Positions 16,422 to 25,475 of a DNA stretch of 64,000 bases are shown here, one piece after another (the stretch's first letter is position 1; each line of letters starts with the position of its first letter). Where the stretch lies: the NCBI GenBank assembly GCA_018661465.1, contig JABJIC010000037.1, positions 1-64,000 of the forward strand. The letters run 5' to 3'. The notes under the pieces were generated by a model. The model was not told the DNA's origin. It saw only the letters and a program-made list of their open reading frames with translations, and made no database searches. Position numbers and translations under genes: made by a program. The DNA is from Gammaproteobacteria bacterium (GTDB lineage: Bacteria; Pseudomonadota; Gammaproteobacteria; Pseudomonadales; Pseudohongiellaceae).

Positions 16422-17918
16422 TTACTTCATTAATGGCATTGAAAAATCGGTTCCAGCTCGAATTCCAGTTGGCCAGCGGCCAGTAATTGTTTTCATTCGG
16501 GTATAAAATCTTACTCCATCAGGGCCGTGAACATTAAGAGGCCCAAATATTGATCGCTTCCAACCACCAAAGCTGTGAAAAGCCATGGGAACTGGGATGG
16601 GAACATTTACTCCCACCATTCCGACCTGAATACTATGGGTAAATTGTCGAGCGCAGTCTCCATCGCGGGTAAAAATGGCTGTGCCGTTTCCGTATTGATG
16701 ATTGTTGATTAACTCACAGCCGCTCTCGAAGTCAGGGACTCGAACAACGCAAAGAACTGGTCCGAATATCTCATCTTGATAAATGCTCATATCAGATTTC
16801 ACATGGTCGAATAGGCAGCCGCCTACAAAAAACCCGGATTCGTGATCAATGACGGCTATATCGCGGCCATCAACCATCAAGGTGGCTCCTTCATCGATGC
16901 CTTGTTTAACATAAGACAAAACCCTATTGAGATGTTCGCTCGAAATCAGCGGGCCCATTTCAGCATCGGCATCGGTGCCTGGACGTACTACAAGGGTTTC
17001 TACTCGGGGCTTCAATTTGGCGATGAGTTGATCTGCTACATCATCTCCTACACAGACAGCAACAGAGATGGCCATGCAGCGTTCACCTGCGGAACCATAT
17101 GCGGCTCCCATTAATGCATCGGCCGCCTGATCTAGGTCAGCGTCTTGCATTATCATCATATGATTTTTTGCTCCGCCTAAAGCCTGAGCGCGTTTGCCGT
17201 ATTTGCTGGCGGTCGAATAAACATACTCGGCAATGGGCGTTGATCCGACGAAGCTAATTGCTTCTACGTCATCGTGGGAGAGAAGCGTATCAACTGCCAC
17301 TTTGTCACCATTGACTACATTGAAGACGCCGTCCGGTAATCCAGCCTCGCTTAGAAGTTCAGCGATTAGTAGTGCGGCAGAAGGGTCTTTTTCTGATGGT
17401 TTTAGAATAAAAGTATTTCCGCAACACAAAGCGACTGGAAACATCCACATTGGAACCATGGCAGGGAAATTAAAGGGAGTAATTCCTGCAACCACACCTA
17501 AAGGCTGCATCTCTGACCATGAATCAACACCGGCTCCAACATTTTTTGAATGCTCCCCTTTTAGTAAGTGGGGTATGCCGCAAGCAAATTCCACCACTTC
17601 AAGTCCTCGGCTAAGCTCTCCCCCAGCATCGCTTAGCACCTTGCCGTGTTCGCCGCATATCATAGCTTCGAATTTTTCTCGATTGGCCTGAACCAGCTCC
17701 TTGAATTTGAACATGACACGAGCGCGATTCAACGCCGTGGTGGCAGACCATGCAGGAAAAGCCGCCTTGGCCGCAGAAATTGCCGCTATGACTTCCTCCG
17801 GATTCGCCAAATCCACAGATGCGGTTTGCTCTCCACTGGCGGGATTGAAAACAGGCGATTGATTGCCGCTTGTTCCTTCGACGATGCGGCCATCAATATA
17901 ATGTGAAATGTTTCTCAT
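16422..17918 (-). CDS. mmsA: CoA-acylating methylmalonate-semialdehyde dehydrogenase
   Basis: 498 residues, the normal length. Aldehyde-dehydrogenase features: I-T-P-F-N-F-P, K-P-S-E-K, F-V-G-S-T-P-I-A, and catalytic C281 in G-E-R-C-M-A-I-S, the pattern of the CoA-acylating MmsA branch. It converts methylmalonate semialdehyde to propionyl-CoA, and malonate semialdehyde to acetyl-CoA, with NAD+ and CoA and loss of CO2. It lies 29 bases downstream of an omega-aminotransferase; together they fit breakdown of beta-alanine or similar beta-amino acids. AGGA is 8 bases before the ATG. Confidence 0.93.
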   Translation of the reverse strand: MRNISHYIDGRIVEGTSGNQSPVFNPASGEQTASVDLANPEEVIAAISAAKAAFPAWSATTALNRARVMFKFKELVQANREKFEAMICGEHGKVLSDAGGELSRGLEVVEFACGIPHLLKGEHSKNVGAGVDSWSEMQPLGVVAGITPFNFPAMVPMWMFPVALCCGNTFILKPSEKDPSAALLIAELLSEAGLPDGVFNVVNGDKVAVDTLLSHDDVEAISFVGSTPIAEYVYSTASKYGKRAQALGGAKNHMMIMQDADLDQAADALMGAAYGSAGERCMAISVAVCVGDDVADQLIAKLKPRVETLVVRPGTDADAEMGPLISSEHLNRVLSYVKQGIDEGATLMVDGRDIAVIDHESGFFVGGCLFDHVKSDMSIYQDEIFGPVLCVVRVPDFESGCELINNHQYGNGTAIFTRDGDCARQFTHSIQVGMVGVNVPIPVPMAFHSFGGWKRSIFGPLNVHGPDGVRFYTRMKTITGRWPTGIRAGTDFSMPLMK

Positions 17919-17947
17919 CTAGAACGTCCTGTGATTGATGAATACTG

Positions 17948-19285
17948 CTAATCCGTTTCTTTTATAACTCTCGTCAAAGTATCGAATATAAAATCTATTT
18001 GTGCTTTTTCGATAATAAGAGGTGGGCTCAGTGCAATCACATCTCCTGATGCTCGAATTAATAAGCCTTCATCATGAAAGCACCGCGTGAACACATCATA
18101 TCCCCGGATTCCTTGGTTATCGCCTCTAGGCGATAGTTCAATAGCCGCAATAAGACCTTCATTGCGAATATCGACCACATGGGGAAGGCCTTTCAGTTTG
18201 TGAACGGCATCTTCCCAATAACCTTCAAGATCCAGAGAGCGCTCGAAAAGCTTATCTTCCTGATAGATATCAAGGGTAGCCAAGGCAGCTGCAGCCGCGA
18301 CCGGATGCCCGGAATAAGTATAGCCGTGAAAGAGCTCAATACTTTGCGTGTTATCTTGCATGAAAGCATCGTAGATTGAGTCCTTAACGAAAACTGCGCC
18401 CATAGGAATAGCGCCACTAGTTAGTCCTTTGGCGGTTGTTATGATGTCTGGTGTAACGCCGTAGCGCTGCGAAGCGAATGCACTTCCTACCCTACCGAAT
18501 GCGGTGATGACTTCGTCGAATATCAGCAATATTCCATGCTGATCACAGATATCCCTGAGCCTCTGTAAATATCCTTTAGGAGGCATTATGACGCCGCCAG
18601 AACAGGCAATAGGTTCAACAATTAAGGCAGCGATAGTCGATGGGTCATGTAGCTGACAAAGTTTTTCCAAGTCTTCTGCGAACTCCACACCATGCTCCGG
18701 TAAGCCACGACTGAAACTGTTACGAGCGGGGTCGTGGGTGTGGCGAATGTGGTCGACATTGGGTAATAGCTGACCAAAATTTTCTCGATTCTTCGGGATG
18801 CCACCAACGGATGTGCCGCCAAAACCTGTGCCGTGGTACCCCTTCTCTCGCCCAATAAGAAAATTTCTCTTGTTGTCGCCTCTCGCTTGATGATAAGCCA
18901 GCGCGATCTTCAAGGCAGAATCAACTGACTCAGATCCTGAGTTAGTAAAGAAGATTTTGTTTAGATCCCCCGGAGAAATTTCGCCGAGTCGCTCTGCCAG
19001 TAGATAGGCGTTAGGGTGCCCAACTTGAAATGTCGGGGCGAATTCCATTTTTTCAATTTGGTTTTTTACAGCTTCGATAATTTTTTCCCGGCCATGTCCT
19101 GCGTTGCAACACCATAAGCCTGAGGTGCCATCCAGAATTTTCTGGCCCTTGTCTGATTCGTAAAACATACCCTTGGACTTAGTCAGGATTTTTGGTTCAG
19201 ACTTAAATCTCTGATTGGATGTAAAGGGCATCCAGAATTCATTCAGATTTTCCGCGGAGGGAGATGATTTCTCGTTATTGCTCAT
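17948..19285 (-). CDS. Omega-amino acid--pyruvate aminotransferase (class III)
   Basis: 445 residues. A class III PLP aminotransferase: W-M-P-F-T near the N-terminus, L-D-G-T-S-G-L-W-C, F-F-T-N-S-G-S-E-S, E-P-I-A-C-S-G-G, D-E-V-I-T-A-F-G-R, and PLP lysine K286 in T-T-A-K-G-L-T-S-G. The W-M-P-F-T start and G-L-W-C are characteristic of the beta-alanine:pyruvate group. It would turn beta-alanine or a related omega-amino acid into a semialdehyde for MmsA downstream. It is divergent from the FAD oxidoreductase operon, with 122 bases between starts. Confidence 0.88.
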   Translation of the reverse strand: MSNNEKSSPSAENLNEFWMPFTSNQRFKSEPKILTKSKGMFYESDKGQKILDGTSGLWCCNAGHGREKIIEAVKNQIEKMEFAPTFQVGHPNAYLLAERLGEISPGDLNKIFFTNSGSESVDSALKIALAYHQARGDNKRNFLIGREKGYHGTGFGGTSVGGIPKNRENFGQLLPNVDHIRHTHDPARNSFSRGLPEHGVEFAEDLEKLCQLHDPSTIAALIVEPIACSGGVIMPPKGYLQRLRDICDQHGILLIFDEVITAFGRVGSAFASQRYGVTPDIITTAKGLTSGAIPMGAVFVKDSIYDAFMQDNTQSIELFHGYTYSGHPVAAAAALATLDIYQEDKLFERSLDLEGYWEDAVHKLKGLPHVVDIRNEGLIAAIELSPRGDNQGIRGYDVFTRCFHDEGLLIRASGDVIALSPPLIIEKAQIDFIFDTLTRVIKETD

Positions 19286-19326
19286 CGGCAGGCCTTATTA
19301 TTGTGTTTTCTGAGGAAATGCTAATT

Positions 19327-19341
19327 ATAATTTCGAATTAT
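19327..19341. promoter_or_regulatory. Palindrome in the divergent promoter region
   Basis: ATAATT-TCG-AATTAT is a perfect 6+3+6 inverted repeat in the 122-base gap between the aminotransferase and FAD oxidoreductase genes. The position suits an operator controlling both directions, but the A/T-rich sequence could arise by chance and no regulator gene is adjacent. Confidence 0.3.
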
Positions 19342-19407
19342 GTCTATAAGTCTCCCATATATGTTTAATATATCTACCTTAATTTTCCTGAGATTCAGTT
19401 TCAATCA

Positions 19408-21024
19408 ATGAAGAAGTACGACGCAATAGTTATCGGAGCCGGGCACAACGGCCTGACCAATGCTGCATATCTGGCAAAAGCAGGGCTGGATGTACTGGTT
19501 CTTGAAAAGAATAGCTATATCGGTGGTGCTACCGTCAGCCGTGAATTACATCAGGACTGGAAATACTCAAACTGCTCCTATGTGTGCAGTTTGCTGCGGC
19601 CAGAGATATCTCGAGATCTGGAACTGCCGCGACACGGCCTCCAGATAGTCCCTTATGGCGGCAGTGTCACCTTCTGTAAGAATGGCGATTACTTTGGTGC
19701 ATATCCGGATAAGGACAGGAAATACAGAGAGATAGCGCGGCATTCCCTGCGAGATGCCAATGCGTACGATCGCTACAAAACAGATGTGATGAAGCAAACC
19801 CGTCTTATTCGACCATTTTTACTGAGAACACCTCCCGACCCGACTTCACTCAAACCCCGCGACCTGAAAGAAATGAGGCTGCTGGCTAAAGCCTTCGCGG
19901 AGATGGGAGAAGAAGGGCTGAACGATACGCTTCGATTTTGGACCATGAGTATTGCTGATTTTCTCAATGAGTATTTCGAATCGGATGTTATCAAGGCTCA
20001 CTTGGCGGGAAGTGGCATTATCGGCACAGCATTGGGAGTCTACTCACCGGGTACCGCCTATGTCTTATTGCACCACTACATGGGGGATGTTGATGGAACC
20101 GCTGGAGCCTGGGGATTCGCTAGGGGTGGAATGGGAGCAGTAGCCGATGCTTTGGCGGCTTCCTATCAATCCTATGGTGGTGAAATAGCTTGTGATTCTG
20201 AAGTGCAGCAAATCATTGTCCGCAATGGCAAGGTTGCCGGTGTGGCATTGGCGAATGGAGATGAGCATTACGCTGATATCGTTGTTTCCAATCTGGACCC
20301 TAAACGCACCTTTCTAAAAATTATGGATGAGAATGACCTGCCAGAGGACGTAGTACGTAAGGCTAAGAACTTTAAGATCCGTGGATCCTCAGGGAAGTTG
20401 AACATAGCACTGGATGGCCTGCCAACATTTAATGGAATTCCAAAAAACAGTCCCTTAATGCATACAGATATGCATGTACTCGATTCACTCGAGAGGATGG
20501 AGCGCGCCTACGATGACTGGAAAAATGAATCATGGTCGTCTGATCCCTATGTAGACATGCTTATCCCATCTCAAATAGATCCGACAATGGCTCCACCGGG
20601 TAAACATATGATGTCGGTATTTGTTCAATATGCTCCTCCGAAGATAGATGGACGGGATTGGACGGATGATGATCGAGATGCTTTTGGTAAAACTGTGATT
20701 GACCAGATTTCGAATTACAGCCCGGATTTCAAGGATTTGATTCTACATTGTGAAGTTCGCACACCCAGGGAAATCGAGAATGAAGTTGGTTTAACTGAAG
20801 GTAATATTTTCATGGGGGAGCTGACTTTTGATCAGCTACTCTTTAATCGGCCATTCCCCGGCTACGCTCAATATCGAGGCCCGGTGAGAGGGATGTATAT
20901 GTGTAGTTCCGGAACTCACCCCGGTGGGGGAGTAATGGCAGCTCCGGGTGCTAACGCAGCGCGGGAAATCCTGAGGGATTTACGGCGTGGTAATACTGTT
21001 CCGGAGGGCTACGATGATGACTAG
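19408..21024 (+). CDS. FAD-dependent oxidoreductase, CrtI/PYROXD2-like (first of two)
   Basis: 538 residues. The FAD-binding Rossmann motif is at the N-terminus (V-I-G-A-G-H-N-G-L then V-L-V-L-E-K-N), and the C-terminus has the CrtI-type signature H-P-G-G-G-V-M-x-A-P-G-x-N-A-A-R-E. It lacks carotenoid-pathway neighbours. In this context it may oxidise an amine or other small carbon compound. A close relative follows at once, its start overlapping this stop, so the two may form a heterodimer. No strong ribosome site is seen before the ATG. Confidence 0.85.
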   Translation: MKKYDAIVIGAGHNGLTNAAYLAKAGLDVLVLEKNSYIGGATVSRELHQDWKYSNCSYVCSLLRPEISRDLELPRHGLQIVPYGGSVTFCKNGDYFGAYPDKDRKYREIARHSLRDANAYDRYKTDVMKQTRLIRPFLLRTPPDPTSLKPRDLKEMRLLAKAFAEMGEEGLNDTLRFWTMSIADFLNEYFESDVIKAHLAGSGIIGTALGVYSPGTAYVLLHHYMGDVDGTAGAWGFARGGMGAVADALAASYQSYGGEIACDSEVQQIIVRNGKVAGVALANGDEHYADIVVSNLDPKRTFLKIMDENDLPEDVVRKAKNFKIRGSSGKLNIALDGLPTFNGIPKNSPLMHTDMHVLDSLERMERAYDDWKNESWSSDPYVDMLIPSQIDPTMAPPGKHMMSVFVQYAPPKIDGRDWTDDDRDAFGKTVIDQISNYSPDFKDLILHCEVRTPREIENEVGLTEGNIFMGELTFDQLLFNRPFPGYAQYRGPVRGMYMCSSGTHPGGGVMAAPGANAAREILRDLRRGNTVPEGYDDD

Positions 21025-22594
21025 CCGGAACGAGGAGATAGATGTAATTGTTGTGGGTGGGGGGCACAATGGTTTGGTTTGTGCAAACTATCTGGCACGG
21101 TCCGGTCGTAGCGTACTTGTTCTTGAAGCTAACGACAGTTTTGGTGGAGCAGCGTCTACTTTGGAGTTCGCGGATAATTTTAGGGTGTCAGCTTGTGCTC
21201 ACTGGTTGAATCAGCTCAATCCCAAAGTACTGGCTGAGCTAGATCTTGAAAACCATGGCTTGAAACTGGCGGCGAGAGACCTCAATACAATTTCATTGGC
21301 AAAAGATGGAAATCATCTCACTCTGAGAAGTGATGGCATTGAAGGTGTAGCAGTTTCGGAACTTGATCGAATTGCATATCTTAGGTTCAACTCTCAAATG
21401 CTTAAATTTGCGGAACTGTTGGCAAAGGTATTCGAGCGTCGTCCGCCGAAGATTATTGATGGTGATTTTGGGGATCGTATCAGCCTGGTCAAATTGGCTG
21501 TGGGAATGAAAATGCTTGGCAAGGAAGATATGCGAGACCTTCTTCGCCTTGTACTCATCAACATCTACGACGTAATGGAAGAAAATTTTGAAAGTGAGCA
21601 ACTGAAAGCTGCTATCAGTATTGATAGCGTTCTGGGTGCCCATATGGGCCCGAGGTCTCCTAACACAGTGTTCACCTACCTATATCACAAGTTAGGAGAA
21701 GTATATGGCTATAAAGGACCGGCCGTTGTAGAAGGAGGAATGGGTTCGCTGGGCGAGGCTTTGGCATCTTCTGCACAGGCAAGTGGTGTCAAACTTCGTT
21801 GCGCCAGCAAGGTAGAAAAAATAGAAGTCGATGTGGATCAGGTTGCTGGAGTAACACTCACTGATGGAGAGTTTATTCCATGTAATACAGTTGTTTCCAA
21901 CGTAGACCCAAAGGCAACTTTCGAGAACCTGGTTGGTTTTAATAATATAGAAACCGGAGTAGTTCGAAGAGTCTCCAATCTACGTATGCAAGGAAACGCA
22001 GCTAAGCTACATCTTGCCCTTAGTGCAGTACCTCAATTTACAGGGTTAGATGATGCTCAATTGGGGCAGCGACTGATAATTTCTCCGAATATGAAGCAGA
22101 TCGATCAGGCATTTAATTCAGCGAAGTATGGGGAGTTTTCAGGCGAGACTATAATGGATGTAAGCATTCCTTCCTTACACGATAGCACTTTGGCGCCAGA
22201 GGGTAGTCATGTTCTTTCAGCCATAGTTCAATATGCTCCTTACAATTTGAAGCAAGGATGGAGTCAGCAAGCCAGAGACTCTTTCATGAGTTTGATAGTT
22301 GAGCAGTTGGAACAATATGCGCCTGGTATTGGAGAGCTGATTGTGGAGAAACAATTGCTAACCCCGGTGGATCTGTCAGAGAAATTCAATCTAACAGGAG
22401 GGCATTGGCACCATGGTGAGATCAGTGTCGACCAGATAATGATGATGCGGCCGTTCCCTGGCGCTTCCCAATATGCCACTTCTGTCGATGGCTTGTATCT
22501 GTGCGGAGCTGGCAGTCATCCTGGTGGTGGCGTAATGGGGCTTGCCGGTCGCAATGCAGCTAGAGAGATTGCTAAACGGCAGGCTAAGCGATGA
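21014..22594 (+). CDS. FAD-dependent oxidoreductase, CrtI/PYROXD2-like (second of two)
   Basis: About 526 residues. The same architecture as the gene before: V-V-G-G-G-H-N-G-L and V-L-V-L-E-A-N at the N-terminus, S-H-P-G-G-G-V-M-G-L-A-G-R-N-A-A-R-E at the C-terminus. A GGAGG site at 21003-21007 supports the start at 21014 (21017 is equally possible), overlapping the end of the first gene; an in-frame start at 20987 is less likely. Its own stop overlaps the next gene by four bases (ATGA). Translational coupling of three genes suggests a fixed stoichiometry. Confidence 0.85.
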   Translation: MMTSRNEEIDVIVVGGGHNGLVCANYLARSGRSVLVLEANDSFGGAASTLEFADNFRVSACAHWLNQLNPKVLAELDLENHGLKLAARDLNTISLAKDGNHLTLRSDGIEGVAVSELDRIAYLRFNSQMLKFAELLAKVFERRPPKIIDGDFGDRISLVKLAVGMKMLGKEDMRDLLRLVLINIYDVMEENFESEQLKAAISIDSVLGAHMGPRSPNTVFTYLYHKLGEVYGYKGPAVVEGGMGSLGEALASSAQASGVKLRCASKVEKIEVDVDQVAGVTLTDGEFIPCNTVVSNVDPKATFENLVGFNNIETGVVRRVSNLRMQGNAAKLHLALSAVPQFTGLDDAQLGQRLIISPNMKQIDQAFNSAKYGEFSGETIMDVSIPSLHDSTLAPEGSHVLSAIVQYAPYNLKQGWSQQARDSFMSLIVEQLEQYAPGIGELIVEKQLLTPVDLSEKFNLTGGHWHHGEISVDQIMMMRPFPGASQYATSVDGLYLCGAGSHPGGGVMGLAGRNAAREIAKRQAKR

Positions 22595-23772
22595 TCCAAC
22601 ACAATGAATCCATGATGCTGCAGACTCCTTTTCATTCAAGAGTTGCAGCAGCCTGCGAAACCAATAAGTGGGATAACTGGAAAGGCTATACAACTCCTAA
22701 CAGTTACACGGAATTGGAGCAGGAGTATTTCGCAATTCGTAATAGTGCTGGCGTATTCGATCTTTCACCGATGACCAAATACCGAATCAGCGGGCCGGAC
22801 TCTGAAGCCTTTCTCAATAGATTAGTAACTCGAGATGTACGTAAGTTGGAGGTGGGTAGAGTCGCCTATAGCGTCTGGTGTAATGAGGCGGGTCAGGTTA
22901 TGGATGATGGAACAATCTTCCATTTAGCAAAGAATGATTACCGGCTCTGTGCCTATACCAGGATGATGGATTGGATGATGTGGTCAGCATTGGGCTTCGA
23001 TGTTCGAATCGAAGATGAAACCGCTGAAGTTGCAGCGCTCGCAATACAGGGGCCCACTTCCTGTTCCGTTCTAAAAGCGCTGGGTTTAAAAGAGCTTGAA
23101 ACACTTCGACCATTTGGTATTCGAGAGTATCCCTTCGAGCAAGTGACGTTAACGGTAAGCCGGACTGGATTTACAGGAGATCTAGGCTACGAATTGTGGA
23201 TAGACCCAGCGAAGGCAGAAGCTCTTTGGGATCAACTCTTCGCCAGCGGCAAGGACTTTGGGATTCTGCCAATAGGAGGTGCCGCACTCGAGCTGGCCAG
23301 GGTGGAGGCGGGATTTTTACAAGCGGGCGTGGATTTCGTGCCAGCGGAAGACGCTGTGCGTCAGGGTCGAACTCGGTCTCCATTCGAGTTGGGGCTGGAT
23401 TGGCTTGTTAGTTTCGACAAGCCTGTGTTCAATGGTCGCCGCGCTTTACAGGAAGAGAAGAAAAAGGGCTCTCGGTACTGCTTTGTCTATCTGGACGTAG
23501 AAGGGAATAAGCCGGCCGAACATTCCTTTATTTTAAAAAACAAGAAAGAAGTGGGGACTGTGACCTCTGCAGCTTGGTGCCCAACAGCAAAATCCAATAT
23601 TGCATTTGCCCAGATCGATGCCGCCTATGGAAATATCGGTGAAGAGCTTGTAGCAGAAATCTATTATCAGCGTGAGTTGAAATGGACAAAAGTATTGGCG
23701 AAATGCACGGTAATTGAAAATGTAGTTTTTAGTCCTCCACGAAGAAGACAAACTCCCGCTGTGAGTTTTTAA
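22591..23772 (+). CDS. GcvT-like folate-dependent aminomethyl/demethylase family protein
   Basis: 393 residues. It has the T-protein/DmdA/sarcosine-dehydrogenase fold: T-P-F-H-S-R near the N-terminus, G-V-F-D-L-S-P-M, V-T-R-D-V, A-L-A-I-Q-G-P, S-R-T-G-F-T-G-D-L-G-Y-E-L-W, and E-L-G-L-D-W-L-V with a C-terminal barrel. No lipoate-system partners (gcvH, gcvP) are nearby, so a classical glycine-cleavage role is unlikely. Coupled to two FAD oxidoreductases, it most likely transfers a one-carbon unit from a methylated substrate to tetrahydrofolate. The substrate is unknown; DMSP demethylase (DmdA) is a distant possibility. Confidence 0.85.
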   Translation: MIQHNESMMLQTPFHSRVAAACETNKWDNWKGYTTPNSYTELEQEYFAIRNSAGVFDLSPMTKYRISGPDSEAFLNRLVTRDVRKLEVGRVAYSVWCNEAGQVMDDGTIFHLAKNDYRLCAYTRMMDWMMWSALGFDVRIEDETAEVAALAIQGPTSCSVLKALGLKELETLRPFGIREYPFEQVTLTVSRTGFTGDLGYELWIDPAKAEALWDQLFASGKDFGILPIGGAALELARVEAGFLQAGVDFVPAEDAVRQGRTRSPFELGLDWLVSFDKPVFNGRRALQEEKKKGSRYCFVYLDVEGNKPAEHSFILKNKKEVGTVTSAAWCPTAKSNIAFAQIDAAYGNIGEELVAEIYYQRELKWTKVLAKCTVIENVVFSPPRRRQTPAVSF

Positions 23773-23804
23773 GACCTTGATTTTGACTATGGTTAAATTT
23801 TTTT

Positions 23805-25280
23805 GTGAGTAACGAAGCGATAATTCTGCTTGGCGTAGGCTTTTACTTATTAGTAATGCTCGTCATTGGTTTTTACGCCAGTAAGCGAGCTGGTACCTCG
23901 TCAACGGAATTTATGGTTGCCGGACGAAATATGCCGGTGATGCTCTGCAGCATGACCATCGTAGCTACCTGGTTTGGTGGTGGAAGCATGATGGGGGGAG
24001 CGGGAGCTTCTTACCAAGGGGGCTTGTTGGCTGTGGTCGCAGATCCGTTTGGTGCCGCTTTGTGCCTACTTCTTGTTGGGTTCTTCTTCGTACGAATTTT
24101 CAGAAGACTTCGCCTGTTAACGGTAATCGATTTTTTTGAGAATCGATATGGCAAAACAGCAGCGACAATAGCAGCTATCGGTTCAATTTCATCTAATATT
24201 GGTTGGACCGGTGGTTTGCTCGTAGCTTTTGGCGTTATTTTTCAATCCCTCACTAATATACCTTTGGAAATAGGGATACTGGGTGGCGCGCTTGTGGTTT
24301 TCATCTACACCTGTGTAGGTGGAATGTGGGCAGTTGCGATGACGGATTTTGTGCAAATAATTATCATCGTAATTGGATTGCTTTGCCTGCTAGTCGTAGT
24401 GTTAATAGATGTTGGCGGCTGGGCAAATATCACGCCTCATCTTGCAGACAATAGTTTTAGTCTAATGCCGGAGGATGGGGATGCTGCTGTTTGGTTGAAT
24501 TATTTTCGGGCCTGGGTGATTTTTGGTCTTGCCGATGTGTCAGCGCAAACCTTGATGCAGCGTGCTTCGTCCGCAAGAACAGAACAGGTCGCTCAAAATT
24601 CTTTTTATATAGCCGGTGTGGCACATCTCATCATTGGTTTGATACCGGTGATGCTCGGAATTATCGCCAGTGTCACTATGTTGGGGATTACATCGCCGGA
24701 AACTATAATTCCGGAACTCGCACTGGCTCACCTACATCCTGTTGCTATCGCTATTTTCGTAGGAGCGCTTCTCGCGGCGATAATGAGCAGCGCAGACAGC
24801 GCCTTATTGGCAGCGGCCAGCGTCTTCAGTGTCAATATATTGCCTTTATTCAAGAATCAGATATCAGATCGTGAAAGGCTTCTAGCAACTAGAATCGCCA
24901 TACCAGTTCTAGGAACCATCGCAATTTATGTCGCCATTCGCGTACAACTTGTCTACGAGCTAATTCTGGATGCCAATTCGGTAATTTTAGTCTGTGTTAC
25001 CGTGCCGTTTATTCTTGGAATATGGTGGCCCAAGGCCAATCGAGCCGCTGCCTTGAGTTCAATGCTGGGTGGGTTTCTAGTGTGGTTGATTACAGTTTTA
25101 ATTGCTCCTGATTTCCCTGGAGACCTGTTGGGTTTAGTAGCTGGTCTTATGGTTTTTCTTAGTGTTGGGATTTTTACTCAGCAACTAGATCCCCCAAGAC
25201 CGCTGCGAAATGGAGAAGGCGAAGAAGTTGAATTCGGGGACAGGCTAGGTGTTTTACCTCTCTTCAGGGCAGCTGATTAG
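23805..25280 (+). CDS. Sodium:solute symporter (SSS family)
   Basis: 491 residues with about 13 hydrophobic helices. Family features include S-S-T-E-F-M-V-A-G-R-N-M, A-T-W-F-G-G-G-S-M-M-G near helix 2, W-A-V-A-M-T-D-F-V-Q, and the Na+-site helix with S-S-A-D-S-A-L-L-A-A-A-S near residue 330. The start is GTG with no clear ribosome site. It closes the plus-strand operon of FAD oxidoreductases and GcvT-like protein and presumably imports their substrate with Na+. Relatives carry proline, choline-like compounds or carboxylates, so the substrate is not resolved. Confidence 0.9.
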   Translation: MSNEAIILLGVGFYLLVMLVIGFYASKRAGTSSTEFMVAGRNMPVMLCSMTIVATWFGGGSMMGGAGASYQGGLLAVVADPFGAALCLLLVGFFFVRIFRRLRLLTVIDFFENRYGKTAATIAAIGSISSNIGWTGGLLVAFGVIFQSLTNIPLEIGILGGALVVFIYTCVGGMWAVAMTDFVQIIIIVIGLLCLLVVVLIDVGGWANITPHLADNSFSLMPEDGDAAVWLNYFRAWVIFGLADVSAQTLMQRASSARTEQVAQNSFYIAGVAHLIIGLIPVMLGIIASVTMLGITSPETIIPELALAHLHPVAIAIFVGALLAAIMSSADSALLAAASVFSVNILPLFKNQISDRERLLATRIAIPVLGTIAIYVAIRVQLVYELILDANSVILVCVTVPFILGIWWPKANRAAALSSMLGGFLVWLITVLIAPDFPGDLLGLVAGLMVFLSVGIFTQQLDPPRPLRNGEGEEVEFGDRLGVLPLFRAAD

Positions 25281-25475
25281 GGTTTTCGCTGCAATATGGC
25301 TTGGTTCAATTCCCATATAGGCTGTTTCACCAGTGGACTCTGGAAGCGATAGCTTTTATGCTTTCCTTCTCTTCCGCCTATAGAACTTGGCGGCGATGTG
25401 AACGAATACAGAATTTCTAACAGCTACCTACTGATAGCTAACAACAAAAAACAAAAATCTAGAGAGAGCTAAGCT

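Noticed and set aside
22591..23772. Direct call as DMSP demethylase DmdA or glycine-cleavage T protein
   Set aside because: The fold fits both, but neighbours do not include gcvH or gcvP, and DmdA-specific features cannot be confirmed by eye.
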